Assembly (NCBI GenBank): GCA_025738555.1
Contig: JAOVFP010000010.1
Coordinates: 434,001-498,000 of the forward strand
Reading direction: 5' to 3'
Length of the DNA stretch: 64,000 bases
From: Cyathus striatus
Lineage: Eukaryota > Basidiomycota > Agaricomycetes > Agaricales > Nidulariaceae
This document shows, piece after piece, positions 32,272-43,269 of this stretch; the first letter of the stretch is position 1; each line of letters starts with the position of its first letter. The notes beneath the pieces were generated by a model. It was not told the origin of the DNA. It saw only the letters and a list, made by a program, of their open reading frames with translations, and did not search any database. A program made the translations under genes and the position numbers.

Positions 32272-33819
32272 CTACTCGTCGTCTTCGTCTTCTTCCTCTT
32301 CATTACTCCCAGACTCATTAGTCTCCGCCGGAGTACTCTCCTCTGCCGCCTGCATGGTCATCAACCTGTTCAATGTTCCCATTAACTCCGTGTGCATGTT
32401 GACGTTCTTCCCCAAGGCCTCCATCAGCATGTCCGATAAGGGACTTCCGGAGTTGAGCTGCATCGCCAACTTGTCGCGCTCATTCTCCACCAGATAAAGC
32501 TGGTCCCTCAGGATCTTGCACTCAGCGTCAAACATCTTCCCCTTGGTCCACAATTCATCCGCATGTTTCTCCGCGACCTCTAACTTCGACCTCGCCACCG
32601 CCAGTTGCATCTGCAACTCCTCCACCAATTTCTCCTGCCCAGTACCACCGGTCTTCATCTTCTCCAGACCCTTTCTCTGTTCCTCTGCGTTCCCCGGGAC
32701 TACAGTCCCCCACATTATCCCCTCGTTGTCGCATCTCCCCTTCTTTGTCCGACATGCCTCACACGCCTTGTGGTCCATTTTCTTACCACTGTAGAACATA
32801 TTAGCATAACACTGTACAGCGTCAGGAGATTCTTACCCAAGGTCTACCAAGCACTCCACCTGGCGTCGCTTGCAACTCGTGCAAGGAGCATGGAGAAGTA
32901 CGCATGTCTTCTCCTCCTCTTCATCCTCGGGGTTGTCACCCACCTGACTCTCTGTTCCGGTGCGACTCCCCTGTGCTGCACCACTTCCCTTACTCTTCTC
33001 CTCCTCTGCCTCGTCGTCAACAAGGGCCTTACTCTTCGCCCCTTTGCGCTGAGAAGCCCTGGTCGAAGTTTTCTTCTTCGCCAGTTTTGGAGTCGCCTCT
33101 GTCGCGTCCTCCGGATTCGTACCAGTGTGCTTCCTCTTGGAGCCACCTTCGTTCTCCGAGCACTGGACGATCTTCTCCACCTTTTCCTCCAGAGTCATGG
33201 TGTGGCCTTCGGCCTCTAGCTGCTGAACGGTGCGTTTGCAGTCAGCAATCTGCTCCGCGCTCATGTAAGTACCTACCTGTGGAATGGTCATTACCTCTGG
33301 TTCCACTACAGGAGTTAGAATCTGTACCCTTGTAGGCCCTACCTCTACCATCGCCTGCTCCACCACCTTCTCCACTGGATTCGACCTGTCCACCTGCATC
33401 GTCAAACTATCGGCCTCCCTATGGTAATGTAAGGATTGTGTCACCGACTCCGGACTAAACGACATAAGCCCCAACCTTGCCATTGTCGCCTCGTACTCTG
33501 CGTGTACTGGCGGAGAAGCGCCTTGCCTCGTTGTTTCCTCCGCTGGGCAACCAGTTAGTCTTGACATCGTCTGAGCGACCCTCGCCTTTGTCTCCGCCTG
33601 CTTACGTTGTTTTTCCCGTATTGCCTCTAATCGTCGGTCTCCTTCATCCACCTCCATAGCGTCTTTCTGCTCTGTCCCTTCCTTTTCGGCCCCCTGCTTC
33701 TCCACCTTTTCACCCTTCAACTCCTTCTCGAGAGCTTCCAGCTCCACTCGTTTGTGTAGGAGTAACCTGAGTTTCTCCTCGCGAGTAGGGTCTTCGTTCG
33801 ATTGCAGAGTGGAAGACAT
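32272..33819 (-). CDS. Antisense accessory protein of the retrotransposon, Zn2Cys6-like
   Basis: On the minus strand, exon 1 is 33819-32837 and exon 2 is 32788-32272, joined in phase across a 48 nt GTAAGA...ACAG intron into 499 residues. The first 300 residues are charged and probably helical (REEKLRLLLHKRVELEALEK; IREKQRKQAETKARV). The splice joins two cysteine triads, CTSCKRRQVEC and CEACRTKKGRC, giving C-x2-C-x6-C-x13-C-x2-C-x6-C, close to the fungal Zn2Cys6 DNA-binding cluster (usual middle loop up to about 12). A coiled-coil-like segment follows (LVEELQMQLAVARSKLEVAE) and the tail is very acidic (EEEEDEDDE). It lies wholly between pol and the 3' LTR, so it moves with the element. The role is unknown: DNA or RNA binding, or control of the element, are guesses. 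Confidence 0.75.
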
Positions 33820-33991
33820 TGTTTAAAGCGATCACGTGTTAAGTTGTTGTTGTTGTAACGGGGTAAAAGATGGGTTCGATTTTCTCCACCACAGCTGACC
33901 TTTATATATCCGGACCTGATGTCAAAACGCTGATCAAATTTCGAAAGCCTATTGTTTTGATCACGTGCTCAGGCCTCGAGGGCTCGGCCTT

Positions 33992-34001
33992 AAGGGGGGA
34001 A
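33992..34001 (+). promoter_or_regulatory. Polypurine tract
   Basis: AAGGGGGGAA lies three bases before the 3' LTR, the expected primer for plus-strand DNA synthesis. Confidence 0.75.
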
Positions 34002-34004
34002 TAC

Positions 34005-34667
34005 TGTCATATCCCGTATTGCCTACCTCCGGACCCCTATGCTCTTACTCCGCCTTTCCCTTTGTTTACTCCGGACTTTGATTATGCTCTTAATATTACA
34101 TATTGATTACTGTACATAGATTACTCTCGTTTCCTTTCTTCCATTCTACTGAGCTATCCCCTCAGTATTGTAGTATACATCTCATAGTGAGTCACTTATC
34201 ATTCTTAAGTGCGCCACTATCAGTTTTACTTTACACCGCCATACGTGCTCACTTCTCCGACACGTTTTATTATGTTTAATTAGTTATAGTCTTCATTCTA
34301 CGTACACCTACCCTGACCGTACTTCTCCGCTGGCCTTGGCCAGCGGCCTTTACTTACTCCGAGTCTCTAGTATTTAAGTAGTACTCGATTTGTACTTAGA
34401 CTTCAGTTTCGTATTGAACTACATCCTCACCCTTTTGTCTGACTTGAGTTACACCTCTCGTCTTCCGTCTCTCGTCTTCTCCGAAGGGCTTGCCCTTACT
34501 CCGAAATCCAGGACCGGGAATCCCAGGGGCGCAGCACATAAGCTGAAGCCGAAGTCCTACCCCCTGAGTTATCATTCTCCGCTTTCGTCTTACACTCACC
34601 CCTCGCTTCTCCGCAGTCACTCTCTCGTACTCCGCCGCCAAGTCAGGCTAGGGGCACGGTTGTGACA
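34005..34667 (+). repeat. 3' LTR
   Basis: 663 bp, aligned without gaps to the 5' LTR. All differences are transitions. Confidence 0.93.
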
Positions 34668-34672
34668 GAAAC
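34668..34672. other. Right target site duplication GAAAC
   Basis: Identical to 25739-25743. Confidence 0.85.
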
Positions 34673-35931
34673 TGGCTGTATGTTCTCACCAGAGTTTCAT
34701 CCCTCCAATTGTTTTTGTTGGCCATAACGGAAAGTAGTCACACGAATCCTGGACTAAGCAGAGTATCTGAGAATATTGGACATCTCGTTGATGAATAATT
34801 TCAGTTTCATTCTTGGACACAACTCAAGAATCTAGACATATCCGTTGGTACAATAAGGGAATCAGCCCAGCACTTCATTTGGGTACAAAAATTCTTGACT
34901 ATCCCTACGATATGCAGGTTATCCCTATCTCTGGCATCGTCACATTATTCAGAAAGAATATTTCAGCCAGAGCTACGTTCGTTTCACAACTTGGAAAGTC
35001 TTCACGTTACGACAATAGTGGGAACAAATACTCCAAAAAGAATGATATTTTGAAAGTCTTGGTTATAATGCCTAAAAACGCTATTGCTTGCTTATGCCTA
35101 ACTCCTGCTAAAGAAGAAATACCCAATGGTCCAGGGGTGTTGAATTCTGATTCCAGCCATCGTGCTAAACCGCATTCAGAGATATGCGCAGTCGAGATTA
35201 GCGGTCCAGTGGGATTGTCTGTTCATGTTTTAAGTCAATGGACTCGGACGCCTACTAAGCAGTACTATCCGTGTGGCTTGAAATTATGCCAACCTAGCGC
35301 CTATGAAAGCATAATGCCTTGTCCAAATACTCTTCTGGCTGCGACGAGATTAAACTTATGGAGGAAATAAACATTGGTGCATATGAGATACGGACTTTAC
35401 ACGTGACTTCTGGATCCTTAGACCTTAACTTTGTGTTTGGAATATGTCAAATATTCCCCGATCTTGAACTACTAACAATTGACCGTGTCATTAACGAACT
35501 AGAGCTGGATAATGTGAATCGTTATCGTCAAAACAAAAAAAGATCCTACTTGCTATTTCATTAACATTTTTTAACAAGATTTGGTACGGATGTTATGCCT
35601 AGCCTTCGCAATCTAAAGACAGTACATATCCCTTTGCAATGTATGTGTTCAAAAGCTTATAATGTGCGCTGATATTTAATGTTTTGGTCCAGCATTCTTG
35701 GGAACGCCGGAACAGCATTTGAAAGACTACCTATTAAGATGGAGTCGGTACTGTCCGAATTTACAGAATGTTACACTAGCTCCGGGTACAACGCGGATAC
35801 GGCAGTCCACTTCAGCACCATGGGAGACTACACTTATAGAAGGTTTCAATAAACCAATTACTACAATAGATCATAACGGACACGAACAGTGGAACCGGAC
35901 CCGCGTTATGTCATATCATATAAATACATAA
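34673..35931 (+). pseudogene. 3' part of the split F-box/LRR-like gene
   Basis: Downstream of the retrotransposon the sequence shows leucine-rich-repeat-like coding in several frames: WTQLKNLDISVG and LESLHVTTIV from 34805, ILKVLVIMPKN near 35040, IFPDLELLTIDRV near 35455, MPSLRNLKTVHIPLQ near 35597 and a typical F-box-protein end (RWSRYCPNLQNVTLAPG) near 35730. Some frame changes fit introns (35640-35692 for example). The change at the A-run near 35022 does not fit an intron and looks like a frameshift. The gene was probably an F-box protein of about 450-500 residues before insertion. Confidence 0.5.
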
Positions 35932-36261
35932 GTGTAATGTAACTTTAAGTACGTATCACGCAATAATACTTTATGTAAATGTTATAGGTATTTATCCAAT
36001 ACTTAATGTGTAGGCTTATAGAAGAAAAAATAGTTTGGGATAATGGTCCTCAATGTGCCATACTGCGCAGAAAAGAAATAGAAAAAGCGAGTGACGTCAA
36101 ACAGCATGCAATACAAAATGAAACCCAGAACACAGTAATGCGGCCACCCACACTTTTAGAGCAACACATATTGGAGTCTTCCTCAGCCTGGAGCAAGAAT
36201 ACAATGATAGCTGCTGCAAAAGAGACAAATCCCCTAGCAATGTACATTGTTACCCCGAATT
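35932..36261. other. Intergenic, no gene seen
   Basis: Open frames here run antisense to the end of the neighbouring membrane-protein gene and show no motif. Confidence 0.4.
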
Positions 36262-37008
36262 CTACATCACGTTGGGAACGACGTACCATGCAAGCCAAAT
36301 TGCGGGGAGAGCAATAATTGTTGAAAGATGTAATCTATTCTTGCTGCTTGTGTATCGCGGTTTACTAAGAAACCATATGTTGACTAGTGCATGTGGTATG
36401 CACCCAATGAAATTAAAAACAATGGTTATAAGCCCAAGGGCCCATATAATCCCATTGTTCGCGATAGTGGCCTGACCAATCAAGTAAGTTGATAGTCTAC
36501 GTGTTGAATGAATAAGTTAACGTAAATGTCTACAATGTCATCCATCCACTCACGGAACAAATCCTGCAGATATACCCAAGAAAAGTTTCCACTGATCCCG
36601 AAGAGCATCCAGTTTTGAACCCTCAAGCAGCATCATACTACTTGCTTCGATGTCAGCTTGTTGACCAATCGGAAGCGTTTCCTCCGAGTTTATTTGTCCA
36701 GTAAGGGAAGCATCATAAATATGAATAATTCCGAGGCTGGTGACCGAGACAATGAATTGTAGAAGGAAGAATATTTTTTTCGAGATAGTATCGATGATAA
36801 TCTCCATCCATTTTTTGAAATTGGGAGTAATGATTGTGCTCGTTTGTTCCGTAGATCGTTCGTATTCTAGAATATCTATTTTATTGCCGAACGAGGGGTC
36901 GGCGGAATTTAGATAGGAGGAATGTTCGTCACTTTGTGTCTGCGGAATAAATATACCTGGCTGTGGATGAGCCACAACTCCAGCAGTATCTGCGGTGTTG
37001 GATGACAT
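36262..37008 (-). CDS. Predicted multi-pass membrane protein, unknown family
   Basis: Minus strand, exons 37008-36554 and 36496-36262, joined in phase across a 57 nt GTGAGT...GTAG intron into 229 residues. The first 80 residues are hydrophilic and cytosol-like (DTAGVVAHPQPGIFIPQTQS). Hydrophobic segments follow: KIFFLLQFIVSVTSLGIIHI, LFLGISAGFVPLSTYLIG, IIWALGLITIVFNFIGCI and LHLSTIIALPAIWLAWYVV, so three or four membrane spans. The splice falls inside a hydrophobic segment and restores it, which supports the model. There is no signal peptide and no family I recognise. Confidence 0.6.
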
Positions 37009-38381
37009 AAGTGCTGTAAATATGTTATAAGTTAGTGTCCCTGAAATTGGGAGGATTGTTCATTACCGTGGTTGTAAAGCGTCAGTATAAATGAAGAAAG
37101 GATAGTAGAGATTTAGTTTAGTTTAATAGTAGTCGTAGAGTTGGGCTAGAGCTGGTGCACTGATAGTCAATGTTGTATCTTAAGTATGTGTTGGCATATC
37201 CTTTATTAAACAGGATACCATGTGTAAGAGAGTGAGTATACGCGTGCATCAGTGGAGACGTAACTGTTCCTGTTCCCGCAGCCCCGCGCACTGTCTGTAA
37301 GCCATCCTATTGCAACGTTTCTCTTCCAGATTTAGAACGGTCAAAAATTCTTGGCTCACGTATGCTGACATTGCAGAATGCCACCAACTTCTTTGGGTGC
37401 TCAAGATCCGCAAAACACTGGTATGGGAGGCTGTAAAGGCCAAAATTGCACAGCTAATCCACTAAAGTTGAATCACACCTTAAACGGCTTCAGTTCGTAG
37501 AATGTCCCAGAGTCCAGTGTTGTAAATCTACCCCACGAGAAACTGAAACGAAGACTTCAGCGGAGCGGGGGACGGAGTAGAGCCAATCCCCATCCCTCAA
37601 CATTGATGTGTTATCGGCGTCATTATCAGTGAAAGCCCCGAGTCATCGTCATAATCTCAAATAAAGCGCTGTTTATCTGCCTCGAGGCCTAACAGCTACT
37701 TCTCAGCCACATTGACAGTTACATCTTCTCGAAGATTTCAGTGTTTCTTTTGTATTTAAAAGAGACTTTTAGTGAGAGTATGCAAGTTGTTATAGTTATT
37801 TTATTGTAATGACGCGACAGTAGAATGGGACTGCTAGCCGTATACTACCGTATAGTTTATCTCTCATATAATACGGTAAGCCGGCCCTATTTACTTCCAG
37901 CGCCTGGCGCCACCACACGAGACTGCTAAAATAAGCTTTTTCGGATGCGTGTCGACGGGAACTTGCGTAGGTAGCCACGCTGCAAGAGTACTTTTGGAGT
38001 CCTACCTGGTCAGGGTTAAGAGGTATTGTATTTGTTCAGCTATATACACTGACAGCGAACCCACCAACAAAAACGATAAAAGCAGCAATACAAAGTCTTT
38101 TCACTTGCGTTTATGGAATACGGTATTAGAGATCAACATCGGTACTTGAAGCGTAAGCGAACAGCCTTCAGTGGCAGTGGACCACACAATAACTTCCATC
38201 TTCGAAGTGCTCAGCACTTCCCAATACAAGAACTTCTAGAAAATATAGGCACTGCCTCTTAAATGTCGCTCATCGTAATGCGCCGAGGTTGTTTAAATGT
38301 AATATTAATCAAGAATGTAAAAAACGTAGCCAGCCGGTAACCTGAAATATAGGCAAGAGAGTTTTAAGTCAGAGGATACCA
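37009..38381. other. Intergenic, no gene seen
   Basis: No frame with motifs. It contains the upstream region of the membrane-protein gene and the 3' side of the PLAC8 gene. Confidence 0.5.
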
Positions 38382-39032
38382 TTATGCTTGTCCAGAAAAG
38401 CTGTTTTCCTCCAACTCCAGCTCGCGGTGGCCTTGCACAAGATCACAAATACCACAGCACATCGCAGCCATACAATCACCGCCAGTGCTTCCACGGATCT
38501 GGTACCGTTCTCGAATGGCTCCTCTGGTACCAATCTACGAACATTGGCTTGCATTTAGAATGTCTAAACCTAAAAAAAAAAACGCGCCCATACCTGAAGT
38601 ATCCAGCCCATATCAAAGGCAACTTCTATGAGACCATAGACACAGCTGTCGCCGTTGCAGACATCATGACGGTTGGGATGTGGAGTGCCTTGGGTGTTGA
38701 GATGTTCGAGGCGGCGCTTGTTTCTTGCATGAAGCAAGCAAGGACACCACGTCCCAAGACAGCCTGAGAAAATAAGAGTTGGAAAAATATTACGTGCAAA
38801 AGACATTATTTCTACTCACAAGCTCCCATATCTCCACAGCATCCAAGAAGATCGAAACTCCAATCCCTCTTTCCGTCTGGACCTACGGGGAGGTTTTTGG
38901 AGTTTCTGTTACCGCCCCCGATGGACATCGGTTGAACTGGCTGAGGTTGCTTGTCCTAGTAAATAAGAAGGTGAGATCGACTCCCATGAATCAGCCAGCA
39001 TTTCATTAGAGAGGGCTTACCTGGTATGACAT
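38382..39032 (-). CDS. PLAC8 family cysteine-rich protein
   Basis: Minus strand, exons 39032-39021, 38955-38820, 38763-38594 and 38534-38382 join in phase to 156 residues. The first exon codes only MSYQ. The PLAC8 pattern is clear: KRDWSFDLLGCCGDMGACCL, then WCPCLLHARNKRRLEHL, then the second half RERYQIRGSTGGDCMAAMCC and CDLVQGHRELEL. Both halves have the paired cysteines (CC, CPC, CC) and hydrophobic stretches typical of this membrane-associated family. In plants related proteins affect cadmium resistance and organ size; fungal members are mostly uncharacterised. The gene lies on the same strand as the membrane protein at 36262 but about 1.4 kb away. Confidence 0.85.
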
Positions 39033-42000
39033 GGTGTTAAGAAGTTTGAAGAATTTTTGTGGGTGAAAGAAAGTGGGTTGGTTGGGAAGAGGAAGCGTAC
39101 ATGATAGGCTACTGCTCAGGTTTATATCGTTGTCAACTGCGCCAAGAAAACATATCAGGGATGAATCATGATGAGCGCCACTTCCAACAATTTCTGGTAC
39201 CAATAATCAACAAGGCTGTGGATTTGTAGGTTCAAGGAGAGATGGAGTGTACATAAATGCCATTCGAGTCTGGCGAGAAAAGAATTAGAGAAAAGGTCGG
39301 CGTTGGTCGTTTACCCCTCGCCGCTAGTCAACTGCAAGTCCATCAACGACAACGAAGATTTGTAACACAGTGCACTGGATAAGAATAAAAAAACATACGA
39401 ACAGGGAGGATGCGCGCGCGCCGCGTATGAGCACGTCAATTGTCGATCCAAAATAAAATGATCTTCGTGATGGTTTCAACAGCGCTCCTGAGTCCAGGGC
39501 CCAGGCATCCGAGTTCCGACCGTTTCGGGAGCCACGATCACGTGGTAAGTATAGGTGTTACAATCACGTTTAGTGTCACAGATTAGTCACATGTGCTTTG
39601 GTGAAAGAACAAATGCTGCAGTCTTGTTGCTATCTCTGTATAAGACTTGGGGTACTTATAGCACGTCAAGCGCCCTGACACCCTGCTTTCATATTTCCAC
39701 ACTCGTGTTGGTAATGACACGGACGCCACCGGATCTCCATCTGCCATTAACAAGTTGTAATTGCCACCTACTTATTGCCAATGGCTAGTTCAATGTACGG
39801 TTGTAGCTTACAATCAACGTTTCCAGTCCCAGGTTTCGAGAACATCAACTTGTTTCTTCCATCTTACACGAACGTCAATGTAACGGCTTAGAAGCAGAAA
39901 CGGGCTAACAAGGGAACCAGGGTGGATATCGTGTAGAAATGTTATGGGCGCTATTAAGGCGCTAGTAATGGTACTAGTAAGGCGCTTGACGAACCAGGTG
40001 ATCAAGCGAATAAGATACGATGAGAATATCTGGTGGCTGATACTATATTTAACGGTACTTATCAGTTAGATTGCAACCATCTGACTGTTCTGACACGACG
40101 ATAGTCAAGCATGAATTGAAATTGGAGCGGTCCACACCGTGTACATTGTCTGTCAGTCATCAATCAAATCATATATATATATGCTCAGTCGTTAAGTTTG
40201 AACGTCCTGAAAGACACCTTTTTGCGATCAATGAATATGTACCTCAAAACAATGGATGACAGCTGCTACATTTACGTAGTTACGCAGGTGGATAAATTTC
40301 CGGTTCACCACTGCACGGTGAACTATCAGCCGACGTACAAGCTATTTGTATGCTCTGCTTCATCAATCAGGTTGTAATGCGTTGGCGACGCAGGGGTTTC
40401 ATAAGCCTGTGTAATACTCTTCTCTATATGAAGCTTGTCGCTTGAGATGTTAATAAATCTACCACTGCGTTGAATTGCTTCGTGCGGTCAATGACAACGC
40501 ACCCAGGGATCCAGGGACGGAGTGTACCATGGCACATCTCGTCAAGCCATAGGAATCGCTATAAGATGATGTAGAAAGTTTCATTGAACATGCAAATTAT
40601 CATGGACATTTGGAGAAATATTCTACGAATGTCCACATAGAATTAAAATTATGACAAGCTTTAACTATCTCCAGCTACACAGCTAGTGTATCCTCGTTAC
40701 TTCATAGAAGGAAGATTTTAAGAACTGCCAGCTGACGTACACACTACAGCATAATACAAGTCCTAAGCGCGGAAATAATAAAACCCGCTGTCCACAAAAC
40801 CATCAAATTCAAATCCCTTGATAAGATGCAAAATCCATATAGTTATGTCCGTTCCGAAATCGAACCTACACAGTAAACCTTGTCTCTCGTCGATCAAATC
40901 TTAATTGCAACATGCAGAATTGTTGTACGTCAGGTAAAGAAAATCCCAGTAAATCCAAGGTAAGCTTACGGGAAGTCTTCTTTACTACACCTGCTAATCA
41001 TTTACGAGGCATCAAAGTAACCTAGCCGTTGAAGGCTAGATTTCAACTCTGGAGTTATCCTAGACAAAAAGGATCCCCTCTCATTAATGCCAATCTAAAC
41101 TTGGTAATGATTTGCGATGTAACAACGGGCGCTCGGTGAGGTATCCGAACGGCGAGAAGGACCGAAACCGCATTACTTATCAGATGAGCAAGAGCCTCCC
41201 TTGTTTGTAGTAGTACGTACATCCTGATTCCTCGGTACTAGGAAATCCCAAAAAACACAATTCAAGCCGCTCCAACACCGAGGTTCCCGCTCTTACCTTC
41301 TAACCTCTGTAATCTTCACCGGATTGCCCTTTAGTGGGTATTCACAAGAGAGCGCCCTAGAGTCAGGCAGCCGCTATCTATTTCTGATCTTCGCCATTTC
41401 CCATTCCCCTTGGATTGAATTGCACCGATCACGACACATCCAAAAAGGGAAAGCACGGCTAAGACCTTCTCGGAATTTCATTTCTCCATATGTACGAAAC
41501 GTCGATCACCGTCCGCTTGTGGGCTTGCCAATGCCACAACCGCGCAGGCTACAATCGGTTTTGTCATTGACATGGCCTTGTTGTCTCCGTCTTGTGAATC
41601 CTTTGGAATAATAATAAACATGATGCCGCGGTGCGGCGCAGCGTTTATTCCGCATCCAACAGCAAAAAATGACTAAGGCAGTAAAAAAAATATCGATAAC
41701 CATCCATCGCGTAACAACCGTGTACAACAAGTACCTGAGAAAACAAGCTCGGTACGGATACCAAAAATTAACCATACGTACAGCCAGAGAAAGAAGATAA
41801 CGATCAACCCCATCGCACCCGTCACGCCTAAATACAGAACACCAACGCATTAACAAGGGGCTTCGCGGTGTTTCCAGGTTAATTATGATACGACACACCC
41901 AACGTCGGAAGCTCCTTCCTCCGCAGCAAGTCCAGCTGATCAGAAGTCATCGGCAGCAGGCCGCACGTACGCCCCTTCTACAGTGATGCCAATCGAGGGT

Positions 42001-43269
42001 CGGAAGCATATCTGACTCACATGCAATAAACTTCTGTCATTATTCTCCAATTGAAGTAGGATTAGCAGTGGCTGACAAGGGACATAAAAAAAGAACATAC
42101 ATATTGGTTATCTGCTATACCCATATAGAGCCAGGATCTGCCCTTCATACCCGACCCAGGGGCATTTATGGTAAGCAAGCACACTAGCCGCTGAGGGACC
42201 TGAGATGAATGTCCCATACGGGGGCGGTAGGTTTGTGATCAGTGATCAGCGCGCCAAGGGTATCGTGGAAATGGATTCGCACGAAGCCTTTGCATTGCAT
42301 ACTTGTTCACTCTGCATTGAACAGTTTGAACCCGTGCACACAGCAGCCGCACTGCCGAACCGCATTCGCAGCTGAGATTTCTAATAAATCATCGAAATAT
42401 AACAACTCTGTTTCAGGCTTTCAGCATCAGCGCTGCCCTCGGAGATCTCTCTCTTCATATGATACTTGTACTAATCTACCATATGTTTTTATATACGCAT
42501 CTATTCCCTTCAGGGTAAATATGAGAAGGGCTCTTATGAAACTGCAGCTAAGAAACGGTGGAAGATTTGCAATCATAATGCCAACGCGAAGCCCAGTCGA
42601 GTATGCATGCGTATGCGGCAAAAAGCACTCATCACCTTCTGACGCGCATCATTAAACCAAAGTCTCTTAAATCTTTACCTGTCCACAGCAGAAGTCACAT
42701 ACGCCAAGGTACATATGTACGTCTGTAGGCGACGGTGCTTACAACGCATGGTTAAAAACATGCGATGAAAGCGTGCGACATAGGCGCCCTGAGCCTACAC
42801 ATCTGATTCAATTCGCGGTAAGGTATACTGAACCCTTCATCGGATGACCACCCGTCCCCGCACTACCTGTGAAAAGTCAAACCTGCATATCTTCACGGGA
42901 AACTCCCATTCAAATCAGAATTCCAGAAAGAAAAACCAACACCGACGGATACATTGCGTCATTACAAATATTTGACGTACACATAAATCATTACTAGTTA
43001 CAAATTCAATAGGATGTCAGGGATTGAAATGACAAGAGACGAGTTGGTGGTACAAGACAAGACAAGACAGGAATAAAAATAAAACAAAACGGTGGCGGTG
43101 GAATTTTGTGTGAAATGAGAATTGACAAGACAAGAACGGACAAGATAGGGGAAAGGTAACAATAAGTAAGACAATGATAAATGCAGCGAGAATAATGCAG
43201 GTCCGTGATAATAGCAAAGTGAAATCAAAACCAAAAAAAAAAAAAAAAATGAAACGGCGGGAGAGGGGA
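39033..43269. other. Long gene-poor region
   Basis: No convincing gene in 4.2 kb. Notable small features are a CGCGCGCGCC run near 39411, an AT dinucleotide run near 40170, clustered GGCGCT words between 39948 and 39985, and a poly-A of 17 or more near 43233. The last part is the 3' region of the C2H2 gene. Confidence 0.5.

Larger units (their letters stand above)
25744..34667 (+). mobile_element. Full-length Ty3/gypsy chromovirus-type LTR retrotransposon
   Basis: The 8924 bp element is bounded by 663 bp LTRs that start TGTCATATCC and end TGTGACA/CGTGACA. The target duplication GAAAC is intact on both sides (25739-25743 and 34668-34672). Inside are gag, pol in the order protease, RT, RNase H, integrase, chromodomain (which defines the chromovirus branch of Ty3/gypsy), an antisense accessory gene and a purine tract before the 3' LTR. 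Open frames are long and uninterrupted, so the insertion is not ancient, but the integrase active site is mutated. I could not find a conventional TGG-type tRNA primer site right after the 5' LTR; self-priming, as in Tf1-like elements, is possible. Confidence 0.93.

Noticed and set aside
32605..33335. Plus-strand frames of 143-204 codons opposite the antisense gene
   Set aside because: They are proline/serine/leucine-rich complements of the charged antisense protein and carry no motif.
36006..36317. 103-codon plus-strand frame
   Set aside because: It overlaps the last exon of the membrane-protein gene on the other strand and has no motif.
41506..41898. 130-codon minus-strand frame with hydrophobic stretches
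   Set aside because: No start context, no recognisable domain, and a composition typical of random AT/GC-mixed DNA.
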